Below, one piece after another: positions 26,651 through 35,324 of a stretch of 64,000 nt of DNA. Location: positions 62,001 to 126,000 of the forward strand of contig NZ_VEGH01000006.1 of NCBI RefSeq assembly GCF_007679345.1. Direction: 5' to 3'. The stretch comes from Cellulosimicrobium cellulans (lineage in GTDB: Bacteria > Actinomycetota > Actinomycetes > Actinomycetales > Cellulomonadaceae). The first letter of the stretch is position 1; every line of letters begins with the position of its first letter. The position numbers and the translations under genes were made by a program. Under the pieces are notes generated by a model, which worked only from the letters and a program-made list of their open reading frames with translations, searched no databases and had not been told where the DNA came from.

Positions 26651-27495
26651 ACCCGCGCCTCCGGGGCGCCGGGCAGGTGGAGCACGCGGTACCGGTCGCG
26701 GTCGTGCCGGCGCAGGACCGAGGCGGCTGCGGCGAGGCGCGGGTGCTGGGTGCGCCACACCCAGTGCCGGTACACCGTCGGCTCGGCGTACTGGTCGGCG
26801 TGGCCGGACCAGGCGAACTTCGCACGCATCGCCGCGTCGTCCCGGACCCAGGAGAAGTGCATGACCGCGTCGCGCGGGTGCACGACCTCGTGCACGAGCG
26901 TCCCCCGCGGGTGGTACGGGTCGGCGTTCCACGGGCGGATGTCGACCCGGTAGTGCGGAGCCAGCGTCTGCCGGCAGTGGTCCAGCCGGGTGCCGGCGCG
27001 GACCGCGAGCGGACCCGGGTAGTGGGTCACGGTGCGGCCCCACCGCGTGCTGGTCTCGAGGAACAGGTCCTCGCCCACCCGGTTGTACAGCCACCGCGCC
27101 GGGTAGTGCAGCGCGTCCGCGCCCGCGTCCTCGGCGCGGCCCAGCGCGCCGAGGAACGGGTCCAGGCGGCGGATCACCTCGTCGGTGTCCAGCGTGAGCA
27201 CCCAGTCCGCCCCCTCGGAGGCCTGGTCGAGCGCCGTCTGACGCTGGTGGGTCTCCACGTCGAGCACCGGTCCGTCGGGGTCCGAGTAGTCGCCGGGCGC
27301 GAGGACGCACTTGCCGTCGACGTCCACGGCCTTCACCTGGGCGATGGCCTCCTCGCCCGGCAGGTGCTGGCCCGCCCAGGACCGGTGACCGCGGTCGTAC
27401 GACACGACGATGCGGTCGACGACCGGGTAGTACGCCCGGACGCTCGCGGCGAGGTACGTGGGGTCCGCCGCGAGGATGTAGGCGTGGCGGCGCAT
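26647..27495 (-). CDS. Glycosyltransferase-like protein (GT2-related)
   Basis: 282 residues starting MRRHAYILAADPTYLAASVRAYYP. The segment VDRIVVSYDRGHRSWAG and the acidic pair in WVLTLDTDEVIRRLDPFL resemble GT-A glycosyltransferases of the DUF616/GT2-like type found in actinobacterial surface glycan loci. I chose ATG at 27495 because it begins the conserved strand; upstream in-frame codons to 27642 encode an Arg/Pro-rich stretch that runs through the regulatory motif. First gene of a four-gene leftward operon. A GT role is likely; details are unknown. Confidence 0.65.
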   Translation of the reverse strand: MRRHAYILAADPTYLAASVRAYYPVVDRIVVSYDRGHRSWAGQHLPGEEAIAQVKAVDVDGKCVLAPGDYSDPDGPVLDVETHQRQTALDQASEGADWVLTLDTDEVIRRLDPFLGALGRAEDAGADALHYPARWLYNRVGEDLFLETSTRWGRTVTHYPGPLAVRAGTRLDHCRQTLAPHYRVDIRPWNADPYHPRGTLVHEVVHPRDAVMHFSWVRDDAAMRAKFAWSGHADQYAEPTVYRHWVWRTQHPRLAAAASVLRRHDRDRYRVLHLPGAPEARV

Positions 27496-27604
27496 CAGGA
27501 CGCCGCCCCGGTGGCGGCGGGGACGCCGGGAGCGGGGGCGCGGAACAGGGCGAGGGGCACGGATGGACCCTAGGTCGAGGCCGGGCGCCGGAGGTACCTG
27601 CAAC

Positions 27605-27630
27605 TGGGTGAAATCGGACATATCCACCCA
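27605..27630 (-). promoter_or_regulatory. Polysaccharide-locus motif, copy e
   Basis: A 26-bp element with perfect TGGGTG / CACCCA arms enclosing GATATGTCCGATTT when read leftward toward the gene starting at 27495, about 110 bp away. It is followed by GTTG, as copy f is. Copies e and f form a mirror pair in the 237-bp divergent region. Confidence 0.7.
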
Positions 27631-27693
27631 TTCGACCGGCACCGGGGCCGACCGGTCCCGGTGCTGCGCCGGCGGCGAGCGTGTGGTCTGCTA

Positions 27694-27719
27694 TGGGTGG
27701 ATCGTCCCGATTTCACCCA
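27694..27719 (+). promoter_or_regulatory. Polysaccharide-locus motif, copy f
   Basis: TGGGTG / CACCCA arms enclosing GATCGTCCCGATTT, then GTTG, ending 13 bp before the ATG at 27733. Relative to its gene it has the same orientation as copy e. Being so close to the start codon, it would lie in the leader RNA or overlap the ribosome site (TTGGGGGC). Confidence 0.7.
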
Positions 27720-27732
27720 GTTGGGGGCACTG

Positions 27733-28686
27733 ATGGTGGAGATCTCGGTCGTGATCGCGGCGCGGAACGCCGCGCGCACGCTGCCGCACCAGCTGCGGGC
27801 GCTCGCCGCGCAGCGGCCGGACGCGGCCTGGGAGGTGCTGGTCGCCGACAACGGGTCGAGCGACGACACGGCCCGGGTCGTCCGGGAGGCCCGCGGCTGG
27901 CTCCCCGGTCTCCGCTACGTCGACGCGTCCGCCGTCCGCGGGGCGGGCGCCGCGCGCAACGCCGCCGTGACCGAGGCGCGCGGGCGCTCGCTGCTGTTCT
28001 GCGACGCGGACGACGTCGTCGCGCCGGGGTGGGCGGACGCGCTGCACCGCGCGCTCGCGGGGGCGGCGCTCGTGGCCGGACGGCTCGAGTGGGCGCGCCT
28101 CAACACCGACGCCGACCAGGCGTCGCGCGCGCTGCCGCAGCAGCGGGGCCTGCAGTACAGCGAGCCGCTGCCGTGGCTGCCCGCGGCGAGCTCCAGCAAC
28201 CTCGGCGTGCGGCGCGACGTGTTCGACCGCCTCGGCGGCTTCGACCCCGCGGCCCGGTTCCTCCAGGACACCGACCTCTGCTGGCGCGCTCAGCTCGGCG
28301 GCGAGAGGCTCGCGTTCCAGCCGGAGGCGGTGGTGCACATGCGGCTGCGGCAGGGCGTCCGCGGCGCCTGGCGGCAGGGGCGGAACTCCGGCATGGGCCA
28401 GCGGTGGCTGGCGGCGCGGTTCGGTGCCGCCCGGGACCTGCTCGCGCGGGTGGCCGGCGAGGCAGAGGCTGCTCCGCCGCCGCGCGCGCGGCGTGCGTGG
28501 CCCGCCCGCGTGGCCCGGCGCGCGGTGCTGGTGGGCGGGGACCTCCTGCGGCTGCGCGGCCGGGGGGACGTGGCGCGGTTGTCCTGGACCACCGGCTTCG
28601 GCGTCGGCTACGCGTTCGGCGGGTTGCCGGACCCCGCCCCGTACCCGCCCGACGCGGTGGCGCTGGAGGCGATCCCGGCGCACTGA
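27733..28686 (+). CDS. GT2-family glycosyltransferase
   Basis: 317 residues. The GT2 core has ISVVIAARNAARTLPHQLRAL, LVADNGSSDDTARVV, the metal motif LFCDADDVVAPGW and GGFDPAARFLQDTDLCWRAQL. It is clearly paralogous to the GT2 at 21962, sharing the ARNA-type loop and the C-terminal GDLLRLRGRGDVARLSWTTGFGVGYAFG block, but lacks the repeat tail. The ATG follows TTGGGGGC; motif copy f sits just upstream. It probably forms its own rightward unit with the next GT2 gene, 162 bp on. Confidence 0.85.
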   Translation: MVEISVVIAARNAARTLPHQLRALAAQRPDAAWEVLVADNGSSDDTARVVREARGWLPGLRYVDASAVRGAGAARNAAVTEARGRSLLFCDADDVVAPGWADALHRALAGAALVAGRLEWARLNTDADQASRALPQQRGLQYSEPLPWLPAASSSNLGVRRDVFDRLGGFDPAARFLQDTDLCWRAQLGGERLAFQPEAVVHMRLRQGVRGAWRQGRNSGMGQRWLAARFGAARDLLARVAGEAEAAPPPRARRAWPARVARRAVLVGGDLLRLRGRGDVARLSWTTGFGVGYAFGGLPDPAPYPPDAVALEAIPAH

Positions 28687-28848
28687 CCGTGCCTCCGGGG
28701 CGGGGTCGGGGAGGCCGGGCCGTCGCGGCGCCGTCCGCGTGCGGGTGCTCCCGCTGCTGCGACCGGGTGACGCGGCTCGCCGTGCCTCGTGGCGGTTTGC
28801 GACGATACGACCTCCCCGGCGGCCGCCGGGGTTCGACGGAGGTGAGTC

Positions 28849-30012
28849 GTGTCCGGGACCGTGCCGGCCCGTGCGGACGTGTCGGTCGTGGTCGTGGCGC
28901 GCGGCGACGAACCGGGCCTCGCCCCGTCGATCACGTGCACGCTCGCCTCGCTCGGCGACGCCGCGCGGGAGCGGCGCGGGGCCGCGCTCCGCGGCGACCG
29001 GCTCGGCGGCGAGCTGGTGCTCGTCCTGCACGACGTCGCGCCGCTCCCGGCGGGCGTCGCGGCCGACCCGCGCGTCCGGGTCGTGGCGGCGCCAGGGGTC
29101 AGCGGCGGACGCGCCCGGAACATCGGCGTCGCCGCCGCCCGGGGGCGGTACCTGCTGTTCACCGAGCCGGACGCGCGGGTGCCGAGCGGCTGGGTCAGGG
29201 CGATGACGGCGCCGCTGCGGGCCGGCCGGGCCGACCTGGTCGCCGGCGCCGTGGTCCCGGCGTCCGACGGGCCGGTCAGGCTCGCCGACGCGGACGCGGC
29301 GGCGTACCTCGACGTCGTGCCCGACCCGCCCGTCGTCGGGCACGGGTTCTCGGGGGTGAGCATGGCGGCGACGCGCGCCGTGTTCGAGGCGGTGGGCTTC
29401 GACGAGGCGCTCGGCACCGCCCGCTACCCGTACACCGCGGACGTCGCGCTGCGGCGCGACGCCGTCGGCGCGGGCTTCCGCGAGGCCGCCGTCGCGGGCG
29501 TCCCGGTGGTGCGCCACCTCCCCTCCGGTGCGCTCGGCCGCGGGGCGCTGGCGGCGCGGGCGCGCGCGCACGGCCGGGGCGCCGCCTACCTCGACCGGCA
29601 CGCCCGTGAGCCCGCCCCCGCGGCGCTGCCGGTCCTGGTCCGGCTGGTCGGTCGTGCGCTGCTGCTGGCCTGGGCCGAGGTGCGCGGCGCCCGGCCGTCC
29701 GTGCTCCTGCCGGCGCACGCCGCGCTAGCCCGGCACCGGGAGCTGCTCCGGCTGCGCCGGGTGCCTGTGCGGGTGCCGCCACGCTCCGCCGCCGGCGACG
29801 TCCCCGGGGGCGCGGGTGCGCCGCGCTCGGCGGCGCCCGTCGCGCTGGTCACGCGCGACTCCGTCCCCGCGACGCCGCTGCCCTCGCCGCCCCCGGCCGC
29901 TGCGGTCGGCCCCGCGCGTGGCCGCACCGGCGACCAGGACCAGGGCGCCCGCGGCTCCGCGCTCGACCTCTGGGCGAGCGCGGGTCTGCGTCGCCGGCGC
30001 ACGGCGTCCTGA
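28849..30012 (+). CDS. GT2-family glycosyltransferase, divergent
   Basis: 387 residues. ADVSVVVVARGDEPGLAPSI and GRARNIGVAAARGRYLLFTEPDARVPSGW give the GT-A fold, but the usual DxD is replaced by EPDA, so metal use may differ. SMAATRAVFEAVGFDEAL marks the acceptor side. The last 90 residues are Pro/Ala-rich. The GTG start has a strong GGAGGTGA 4 bases upstream. No copy of the shared motif is seen in the 162-bp gap before it, so it may be co-transcribed with the previous GT2. Confidence 0.75.
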   Translation: MSGTVPARADVSVVVVARGDEPGLAPSITCTLASLGDAARERRGAALRGDRLGGELVLVLHDVAPLPAGVAADPRVRVVAAPGVSGGRARNIGVAAARGRYLLFTEPDARVPSGWVRAMTAPLRAGRADLVAGAVVPASDGPVRLADADAAAYLDVVPDPPVVGHGFSGVSMAATRAVFEAVGFDEALGTARYPYTADVALRRDAVGAGFREAAVAGVPVVRHLPSGALGRGALAARARAHGRGAAYLDRHAREPAPAALPVLVRLVGRALLLAWAEVRGARPSVLLPAHAALARHRELLRLRRVPVRVPPRSAAGDVPGGAGAPRSAAPVALVTRDSVPATPLPSPPPAAAVGPARGRTGDQDQGARGSALDLWASAGLRRRRTAS

Positions 30013-30044
30013 CCCCGTCGCGCGGGGCGGGCGTCAGGGACGCC
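30003..30044. terminator. Bidirectional terminator spanning two stop codons
   Basis: The arms GGCGTCCTGAC and GTCAGGGACGCC (one bulged G) enclose an inner CCCCG/CGGGG hairpin. The stop codons of the convergent GT2 (30012) and acyltransferase (30034) genes both lie inside it. Confidence 0.6.
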
Positions 30045-31428
30045 GGGTCACGGCCGCGCGGGAGCCCCGGCCGGGTGCCGGCGGCGGCGTCCAGCCGGGT
30101 GCGGTGCGTCCCGGCTGGTCGGCGCGCGGTGGTGGCGCGGCCGGCGGGGTCCACCCGGCGCCGCGTGCCACGGCGGCCACCGCGGCGATCGTGACCGCCG
30201 ACGCCACTCCCGCCGCCGGCGCCCGGCTCGGCGCGCCCCGGGTCGGCCCGGGCAGCGCCGGCCGCTCCGGGGCGGGGTCGAGGGCGGGCGGCTGCGGCGC
30301 CCCGCGGGCCCCGTCCCGGCCGACGGCTGCCGGCGTCCCCGACCACGCCGTCCGGCGAGCCCGTCCGTGCCGGGCACGCGACGCGCGCGTCTCGTGCGCC
30401 CCCGCGGGCGTCGGGCTCGCGGCCGCGAGGATGCGCGCCCGGCCGGGCAGCTCGACGCAGCGCCAGAGGAGGAAGGCGAGCGCCGCCGAGACGCCGAGCA
30501 CCAGCGGGACGGTCGCCCACCCGCGCAGCGGCGTGAGCAGGAGCGTGCGGATCACGAGCTCGTGCAGCAGGTAGAAGGAGAACGACAGCGCGCCCGCGAG
30601 CTTGACGACGGGGTGCCGGGCCCAGCCGTTGCGGCCGGCGACGTCGCCCTGGGCGCACCGCGCGGCGAGGGGGGCGAACAGCGCCGCCAGGACAGCCGTG
30701 AGCACGGTCGGGTGCACCTCCACCGCCGCCGCGCCGAGCACGCCGACGGCCAGGCCGCCGAGCCACACCGGCGCGGGAAGGCGAGGCTGCCAGCCGTCGC
30801 GCACCGCGAGCGCCACGACCATGCCGAGCAGGAACTCCGGGAGGCGGCTCAGGGGGAGGTGGAACAGGAGGGGGATGGTCGCCGGCCACACCACGCCGAC
30901 CGCCGGCGGGATGAGCAGCGCGACCGCGGCGACGACGGCGCGGGTGCGCGCCGTCATGCGGCGCAGGGCCCACAGCATCCCGGGGAAGGCGGCGTAGAAC
31001 GCGATCTCGCAGGACAGGGACCACGTCACGGCGTTGACGGCGAACACGGTGGTGTTGTCGGGCGACCAGGACTGGAGGAGGAACAGCCCGGCGAGCGCGG
31101 TCGCCGGGCTGATCGCCGACCCGACCAGCAGGACCGTCACCGCCAGGCCGAGCAGGTAGGTCACGAGGTGGTTGGGGTAGATCCGTGCGGCCCGCCGCGT
31201 GTAGAAGGCCCGCAGGCTCGTGCCCGGCCGCGTGGTCCACGTCAGCACCAGGCCGGAGAGCACGAAGAACAGGCCGACGCCGGTGTTGAACGCGCTGGAT
31301 CCGCGGATCACCTGCAGGTTCCAGAGGTTGACGTGGTAGAGCATCACGAGCAGCGCGCCGGCCGCCCGCAGCCCGTTCAGGCTCCAGAGCACGGGCACGG
31401 CGTCCTCGCGCGCGGTCGTACCCGTCAC
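30034..31428 (-). CDS. Acyltransferase 3 family membrane protein (OafA/YrhL type)
   Basis: 464 residues. The N-terminal membrane domain (about residues 10-345, some 10 helices) starts SLNGLRAAGALLVMLYHVNLW, with the catalytic-type His, and FFVLSGLVLTW; RRAARIYPNHLVTY follows. This family transfers acetyl or other acyl groups to surface glycans. The C-terminal 110 residues are Arg/Pro-rich and cytoplasmic-like. I chose GTG at 31428 because GGAGGG lies 4-5 bases before it; the longer upstream frame runs through the promoter. It probably O-acylates the polymer built by this locus. Confidence 0.83.
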   Translation of the reverse strand: MTGTTAREDAVPVLWSLNGLRAAGALLVMLYHVNLWNLQVIRGSSAFNTGVGLFFVLSGLVLTWTTRPGTSLRAFYTRRAARIYPNHLVTYLLGLAVTVLLVGSAISPATALAGLFLLQSWSPDNTTVFAVNAVTWSLSCEIAFYAAFPGMLWALRRMTARTRAVVAAVALLIPPAVGVVWPATIPLLFHLPLSRLPEFLLGMVVALAVRDGWQPRLPAPVWLGGLAVGVLGAAAVEVHPTVLTAVLAALFAPLAARCAQGDVAGRNGWARHPVVKLAGALSFSFYLLHELVIRTLLLTPLRGWATVPLVLGVSAALAFLLWRCVELPGRARILAAASPTPAGAHETRASRARHGRARRTAWSGTPAAVGRDGARGAPQPPALDPAPERPALPGPTRGAPSRAPAAGVASAVTIAAVAAVARGAGWTPPAAPPPRADQPGRTAPGWTPPPAPGRGSRAAVTRRP

Positions 31429-31505
31429 ATCGCCCTCCGGGGTGGCAGTCGTCGGCCGGGGCTGGTCGCGGCTGCGCGGGAGCCCCGCGGCAGGCCTGTC
31501 GTTGC

Positions 31506-31541
31506 GGTGCAAATTAGGACAAAGGGTGCAGATCATGTCAA
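31506..31541 (-). promoter_or_regulatory. Promoter of the acyltransferase gene overlapping motif copy g
   Basis: Leftward, TTGACA (31541-31536) is a perfect -35 box, followed after 19 bases by TAATTT or after 17 by CCTAAT as -10. The -10 lies inside TTTGTCCTAATTTGCACC, a relaxed copy of the locus motif. A regulator bound there would cover the promoter. The leader would be about 75 bases. Confidence 0.6.
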
Positions 31542-31583
31542 GAGGGGTGCGACCGTCCGGGTGAGTGTGTCGGTGGTCGCTCG

Positions 31584-31624
31584 TACAGTGGACGCCTACG
31601 ACCCCGGATCCGCTGGATCCGGGG
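31584..31624 (+). promoter_or_regulatory. Putative mfd promoter and leader hairpin
   Basis: TACAGT (31584-31589) fits a -10 box. From 31602 to 31624 a perfect 10-bp stem (CCCCGGATCC with GGATCCGGGG, loop GCT) follows, then TTCTCG. The hairpin would form at the very 5' end of the mfd transcript, or act as a weak attenuator. No good -35 box is visible. Confidence 0.4.
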
Positions 31625-31670
31625 TTCTCGTGCTGACCGCGCCCCGCCGCCGGCACCCCGGAAGGAACCC

Positions 31671-34600
31671 ATGAACGTCGCCGGACTGCTGCCCGTCCTC
31701 CTCACCGACCCCGCCGTCGCGCGCGCCGTCTCCCTCGTCCCGTCCCGCGGCGAGGTCGACGTCGTCGGGCCCGCCGGCATCCGCCCGCCCCTGCTGGCCG
31801 CGCTGACCGGCGCCCGCGGCGACGCCCCCGCCACCGGGGGCAAGCGCCCCGGCCGCCCGCTCGTCGTCGTCACCGCCACCGGCCGCGACGCGGACGAGAC
31901 GGCCGCCGCCCTGCGCTGCTACCTGCCGGACGACGACGTGGCCGTGCTCCCGTCCTGGGAGACGCTGCCGCACGAGCGGCTCTCGCCCCGCAGCGACACC
32001 GTCGCGCGCCGGCTGGCCGTGTTCCGCCGACTCGCGCACCCGGACCCCGAGCCCGGCCACACCGGGCCGATCCGGGTCCTCGTCATGCCCGTGCGCGCGC
32101 TGCTCCAGCCCGTCGTGGCCGGGCTCGGCGAGCTGGAGCCCGTCTCCCTGGACGTGGGCCAGCGGGCCGACCTGTCCGACGTCGCCGAGCGGCTGGTCGC
32201 CGCCGCCTACAGCCGGGTCGACATGGTCGAACGCCGCGGCGAGTTCGCGGTGCGCGGCGGCATCCTCGACGTGTTCCCGCCGACCGAGGACCACCCGCTG
32301 CGCATCGAGTTCTGGGGCGAGGACGTCGAGGAGATCCGCTGGTTCTCCGTCGCCGACCAGCGCAGCCTCGAGGTCGCGAGCCACGGCCTGTGGGCGCCGC
32401 CGTGCCGGGAGATCCTGCTGACCGACGAGGTGCGCGAGCGCGCCGCGTCCCTGGTGGAGCGGCTGCCCGGCGCGGTGGACATGCTCGACAAGCTCGCGCA
32501 GGGCATCGCCGTCGAGGGCATGGAGTCGCTGGCCCCGGCGCTCGTCGGCGACATGGTCCCGGTGCTCGACCTGGTGCCGGACGACGCGCTGCTCGTGCTC
32601 GCCGACCCCGAGCGGGTGCGGCGCCGGGCGCACGACCTCGTCGCCACGACCGAGGAGTTCCTGCAGGCCGCGTGGACCTCGGCCGCCGCCGGCGCCGCGA
32701 CGCCGCTCGACCTGTCCGCCGCCTCGTTCGCGTCGTTCGCCGAGGTGCGGGCGCTCGCGGCCGTGCGCGGCCTGGGCTGGTGGACGCTGAGCCCGTTCAC
32801 GCTGGACGCGGACGCCGTCGACGCGGCGGACGGCACCGCGGCCGCCGACGACGTCCGCAGCAGCGACGACGGCGTCGAGACGGTCGTCGTCGCGGCCCGG
32901 GACGTCGAGCGGTACCGCGGGGAGGTCGACCGGGCCGTCGCCGACGTGCGCCGGCTGCAGCAGGACGGCTGGCGGCTGCTGCTCGCCACCGAGGGCCACG
33001 GGCCCGCGCAGCGCATGGCCGAGCAGCTCCGCGCCGCCGACGTGCCCGCCCGCCTGGTCCCCGAGCTCGAGGGCGACCTCGAGGGCGGCGTCGTCCTCGT
33101 GATGCCCGCGCAGGTCGGGCCGGGCTTCGTGTCGGAGGACCTGCGGCTCGCGGTGTTCTCCGAGTCCGACCTCACCGGCCGCCCCGGCTCGTCCACCCGC
33201 GACATGCGCAAGATGCCGAGCCGGCGCCGTAACGTCGTCGACCCGCTGCAGCTGCGCCCGGGCGACTTCGTGGTGCACGAGCAGCACGGCGTCGGCCGGT
33301 TCGTGGAGCTGATCTCCCGGACCGTCGGGTCGGGCGCCGCCGCCGCGACCCGCGAGTACATGGTCATCGAGTACGCGTCGTCCAAGCGGGGCCAGCCGGG
33401 CGACCGGCTGTTCGTGCCGACCGACCAGCTCGACCAGGTGACCAAGTACGTCGGCGGCGAGGCGCCCAGCCTGAACAAGATGGGCGGCTCGGACTGGGCC
33501 AAGACCAAGGGGCGGGCCCGCAAGGCGGTCAAGGAGATCGCCGGCGAGCTCATCCGCCTCTACAGCGCCCGGATGGCCACCAGCGGCCACGCGTTCGGCC
33601 CGGACACCCCGTGGCAGCGCGAGCTGGAGGACGCGTTCGCCTACGTCGAGACGCCCGACCAGCTGGCGACGATCGACGAGGTCAAGCGGGACATGGAGAA
33701 GCCGATCCCCATGGACCGGCTGGTCTGCGGAGACGTCGGCTACGGCAAGACCGAGATCGCGGTGCGCGCGGCGTTCAAGGCCGTGCAGGACGGCAAGCAG
33801 GTCGCCGTCCTGGTGCCGACCACCCTGCTCGTGCAGCAGCACCTCGACACGTTCACCGAGCGGTACGCCGGGTTCCCGGTGACCGTGAAGGCGCTGTCGC
33901 GGTTCAACACCAAGGCCGAGTCCGAGGCCGTGGTCGACGGCCTGCGCGACGGCAGCGTCGACGTCGTCATCGGCACCCACCGGCTCATCACCGGCGAGGT
34001 GCGGTTCAAGGACCTCGGCCTGGTCATCATCGACGAGGAGCAGCGGTTCGGCGTCGAGCACAAGGAGACGCTCAAGGCGCTGCGCACCAACGTCGACGTG
34101 CTGGCGATGTCCGCCACCCCGATCCCGCGCACGCTGGAGATGGCGGTCACCGGCATCCGCGAGATGTCCACCCTGGCCACCCCGCCGGAGGAGCGGCACC
34201 CGGTGCTCACCTTCGTCGGCGCCTGGGAGGAGAAGCAGATCTCCGCCGCCATCCGCCGCGAGCTGCTGCGCGAGGGCCAGGTGTTCTACGTGCACAACAA
34301 GGTCGAGTCGATCGAGCGCACCGCGGCCCGGCTCAACGAGCTCGTGCCCGAGGCCCGGATCGCGGTCGCCCACGGCAAGATGAACGAGCACCAGCTGGAG
34401 CAGGTGATCGTCGACTTCTGGGAGAAGCGGTTCGACGTCCTGGTGTGCACGACGATCGTCGAGACCGGCCTGGACATCTCCAACGCGAACACGCTGATCC
34501 TGGAGCGCGCCGACCGGCTCGGCCTGTCCCAGCTGCACCAGCTGCGCGGGCGCGTCGGCCGGGGCCGCGAGCGGGCGTACGCGTACTTCCTGTACCCGCC

Positions 34601-35324
34601 GGAGAAGCCGCTCACCGAGACCGCGCACGACCGGCTGCAGACGATCGCCGCCAACACGGACCTCGGCGCCGGCATGGCCGTGGCGATGAAGGACCTGGAG
34701 ATCCGCGGCGCGGGCAACATGCTCGGCGGCGAGCAGTCCGGGCACATCGAGGGCGTCGGCTTCGACCTGTACATCCGGATGGTCGGTGAGGCCGTGGCGT
34801 CCTACCGCGGCGACCAGCCCGAGGAGCTGCCGGACGTCACGGTCGAGCTGCCCGTCGACGCGCACATCCCGCACGACTACATCGCGCACGAGCGGTTGCG
34901 CCTGGAGGCGTACCGCAAGCTCGCGGCCGCGGCGGACGAGCAGACGCTCGAGGAGATCTCCGCCGAGCTCGTCGACCGGTACGGCCCGATCCCGGAGGCC
35001 GTGACCAACCTGTTCGCGGTGGCCCGGTTCCGGCTGCACGCCCGCACGGCCGGGCTCACCGACATCACCGCGCAGGGCAAGTTCGTGCGGTTCGCGCCGG
35101 TCGACCTGCCCGAGTCGGCGCAGCTGCGGCTCAAGCGGCTGTACCCCGGCTCGGTGCTCAAGCCCGCGCTGCGCACCGTGCTGGTGCCGTTCCCGACGAC
35201 CGCGCGGATCGGCGGCAAGCCCCTGCACGGCGAGGCGATCATGTCGTGGGCGCGGCAGCTGATCGACGCGGTCGTGCTCGGTGACGTGTCCGCGGCGGCG
35301 GGGGTGGGCACGGCGGCGCGCTGA
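31671..35324 (+). CDS. mfd: Transcription-repair coupling factor Mfd
   Basis: 1217 residues, the usual length. The N-terminus is UvrB-like (RGGILDVFPPTEDHPLRIEFWGEDVEEIRWF near residue 195). The RNA-polymerase-interaction domain begins at RPGDFVVHEQHGVGRF (about residue 530). The RecG-like translocase has Walker A GDVGYGKTE (about 690), the DEEQ box IIDEEQRFGV (about 787) and SATPIPRTLEMA. The C-terminal TRCF domain follows. Mfd removes RNA polymerase stalled at lesions and recruits UvrA. ATG with GGAAGGAACCC upstream. Downstream neighbours were originally probably the SurA-like lipoprotein and mazG, now separated by a toxin-remnant island. Confidence 0.97.
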   Translation: MNVAGLLPVLLTDPAVARAVSLVPSRGEVDVVGPAGIRPPLLAALTGARGDAPATGGKRPGRPLVVVTATGRDADETAAALRCYLPDDDVAVLPSWETLPHERLSPRSDTVARRLAVFRRLAHPDPEPGHTGPIRVLVMPVRALLQPVVAGLGELEPVSLDVGQRADLSDVAERLVAAAYSRVDMVERRGEFAVRGGILDVFPPTEDHPLRIEFWGEDVEEIRWFSVADQRSLEVASHGLWAPPCREILLTDEVRERAASLVERLPGAVDMLDKLAQGIAVEGMESLAPALVGDMVPVLDLVPDDALLVLADPERVRRRAHDLVATTEEFLQAAWTSAAAGAATPLDLSAASFASFAEVRALAAVRGLGWWTLSPFTLDADAVDAADGTAAADDVRSSDDGVETVVVAARDVERYRGEVDRAVADVRRLQQDGWRLLLATEGHGPAQRMAEQLRAADVPARLVPELEGDLEGGVVLVMPAQVGPGFVSEDLRLAVFSESDLTGRPGSSTRDMRKMPSRRRNVVDPLQLRPGDFVVHEQHGVGRFVELISRTVGSGAAAATREYMVIEYASSKRGQPGDRLFVPTDQLDQVTKYVGGEAPSLNKMGGSDWAKTKGRARKAVKEIAGELIRLYSARMATSGHAFGPDTPWQRELEDAFAYVETPDQLATIDEVKRDMEKPIPMDRLVCGDVGYGKTEIAVRAAFKAVQDGKQVAVLVPTTLLVQQHLDTFTERYAGFPVTVKALSRFNTKAESEAVVDGLRDGSVDVVIGTHRLITGEVRFKDLGLVIIDEEQRFGVEHKETLKALRTNVDVLAMSATPIPRTLEMAVTGIREMSTLATPPEERHPVLTFVGAWEEKQISAAIRRELLREGQVFYVHNKVESIERTAARLNELVPEARIAVAHGKMNEHQLEQVIVDFWEKRFDVLVCTTIVETGLDISNANTLILERADRLGLSQLHQLRGRVGRGRERAYAYFLYPPEKPLTETAHDRLQTIAANTDLGAGMAVAMKDLEIRGAGNMLGGEQSGHIEGVGFDLYIRMVGEAVASYRGDQPEELPDVTVELPVDAHIPHDYIAHERLRLEAYRKLAAAADEQTLEEISAELVDRYGPIPEAVTNLFAVARFRLHARTAGLTDITAQGKFVRFAPVDLPESAQLRLKRLYPGSVLKPALRTVLVPFPTTARIGGKPLHGEAIMSWARQLIDAVVLGDVSAAAGVGTAAR

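Noticed and set aside
27621-27642. Start codons at 27642 or 27621 for the gene ending at 26647
   Set aside because: The ATG at 27621 lies within the regulatory motif and the GTG-type start at 27642 just upstream of it; the encoded extension is Arg/Pro-rich and unconserved-looking. The ATG at 27495 begins the protein-like sequence.
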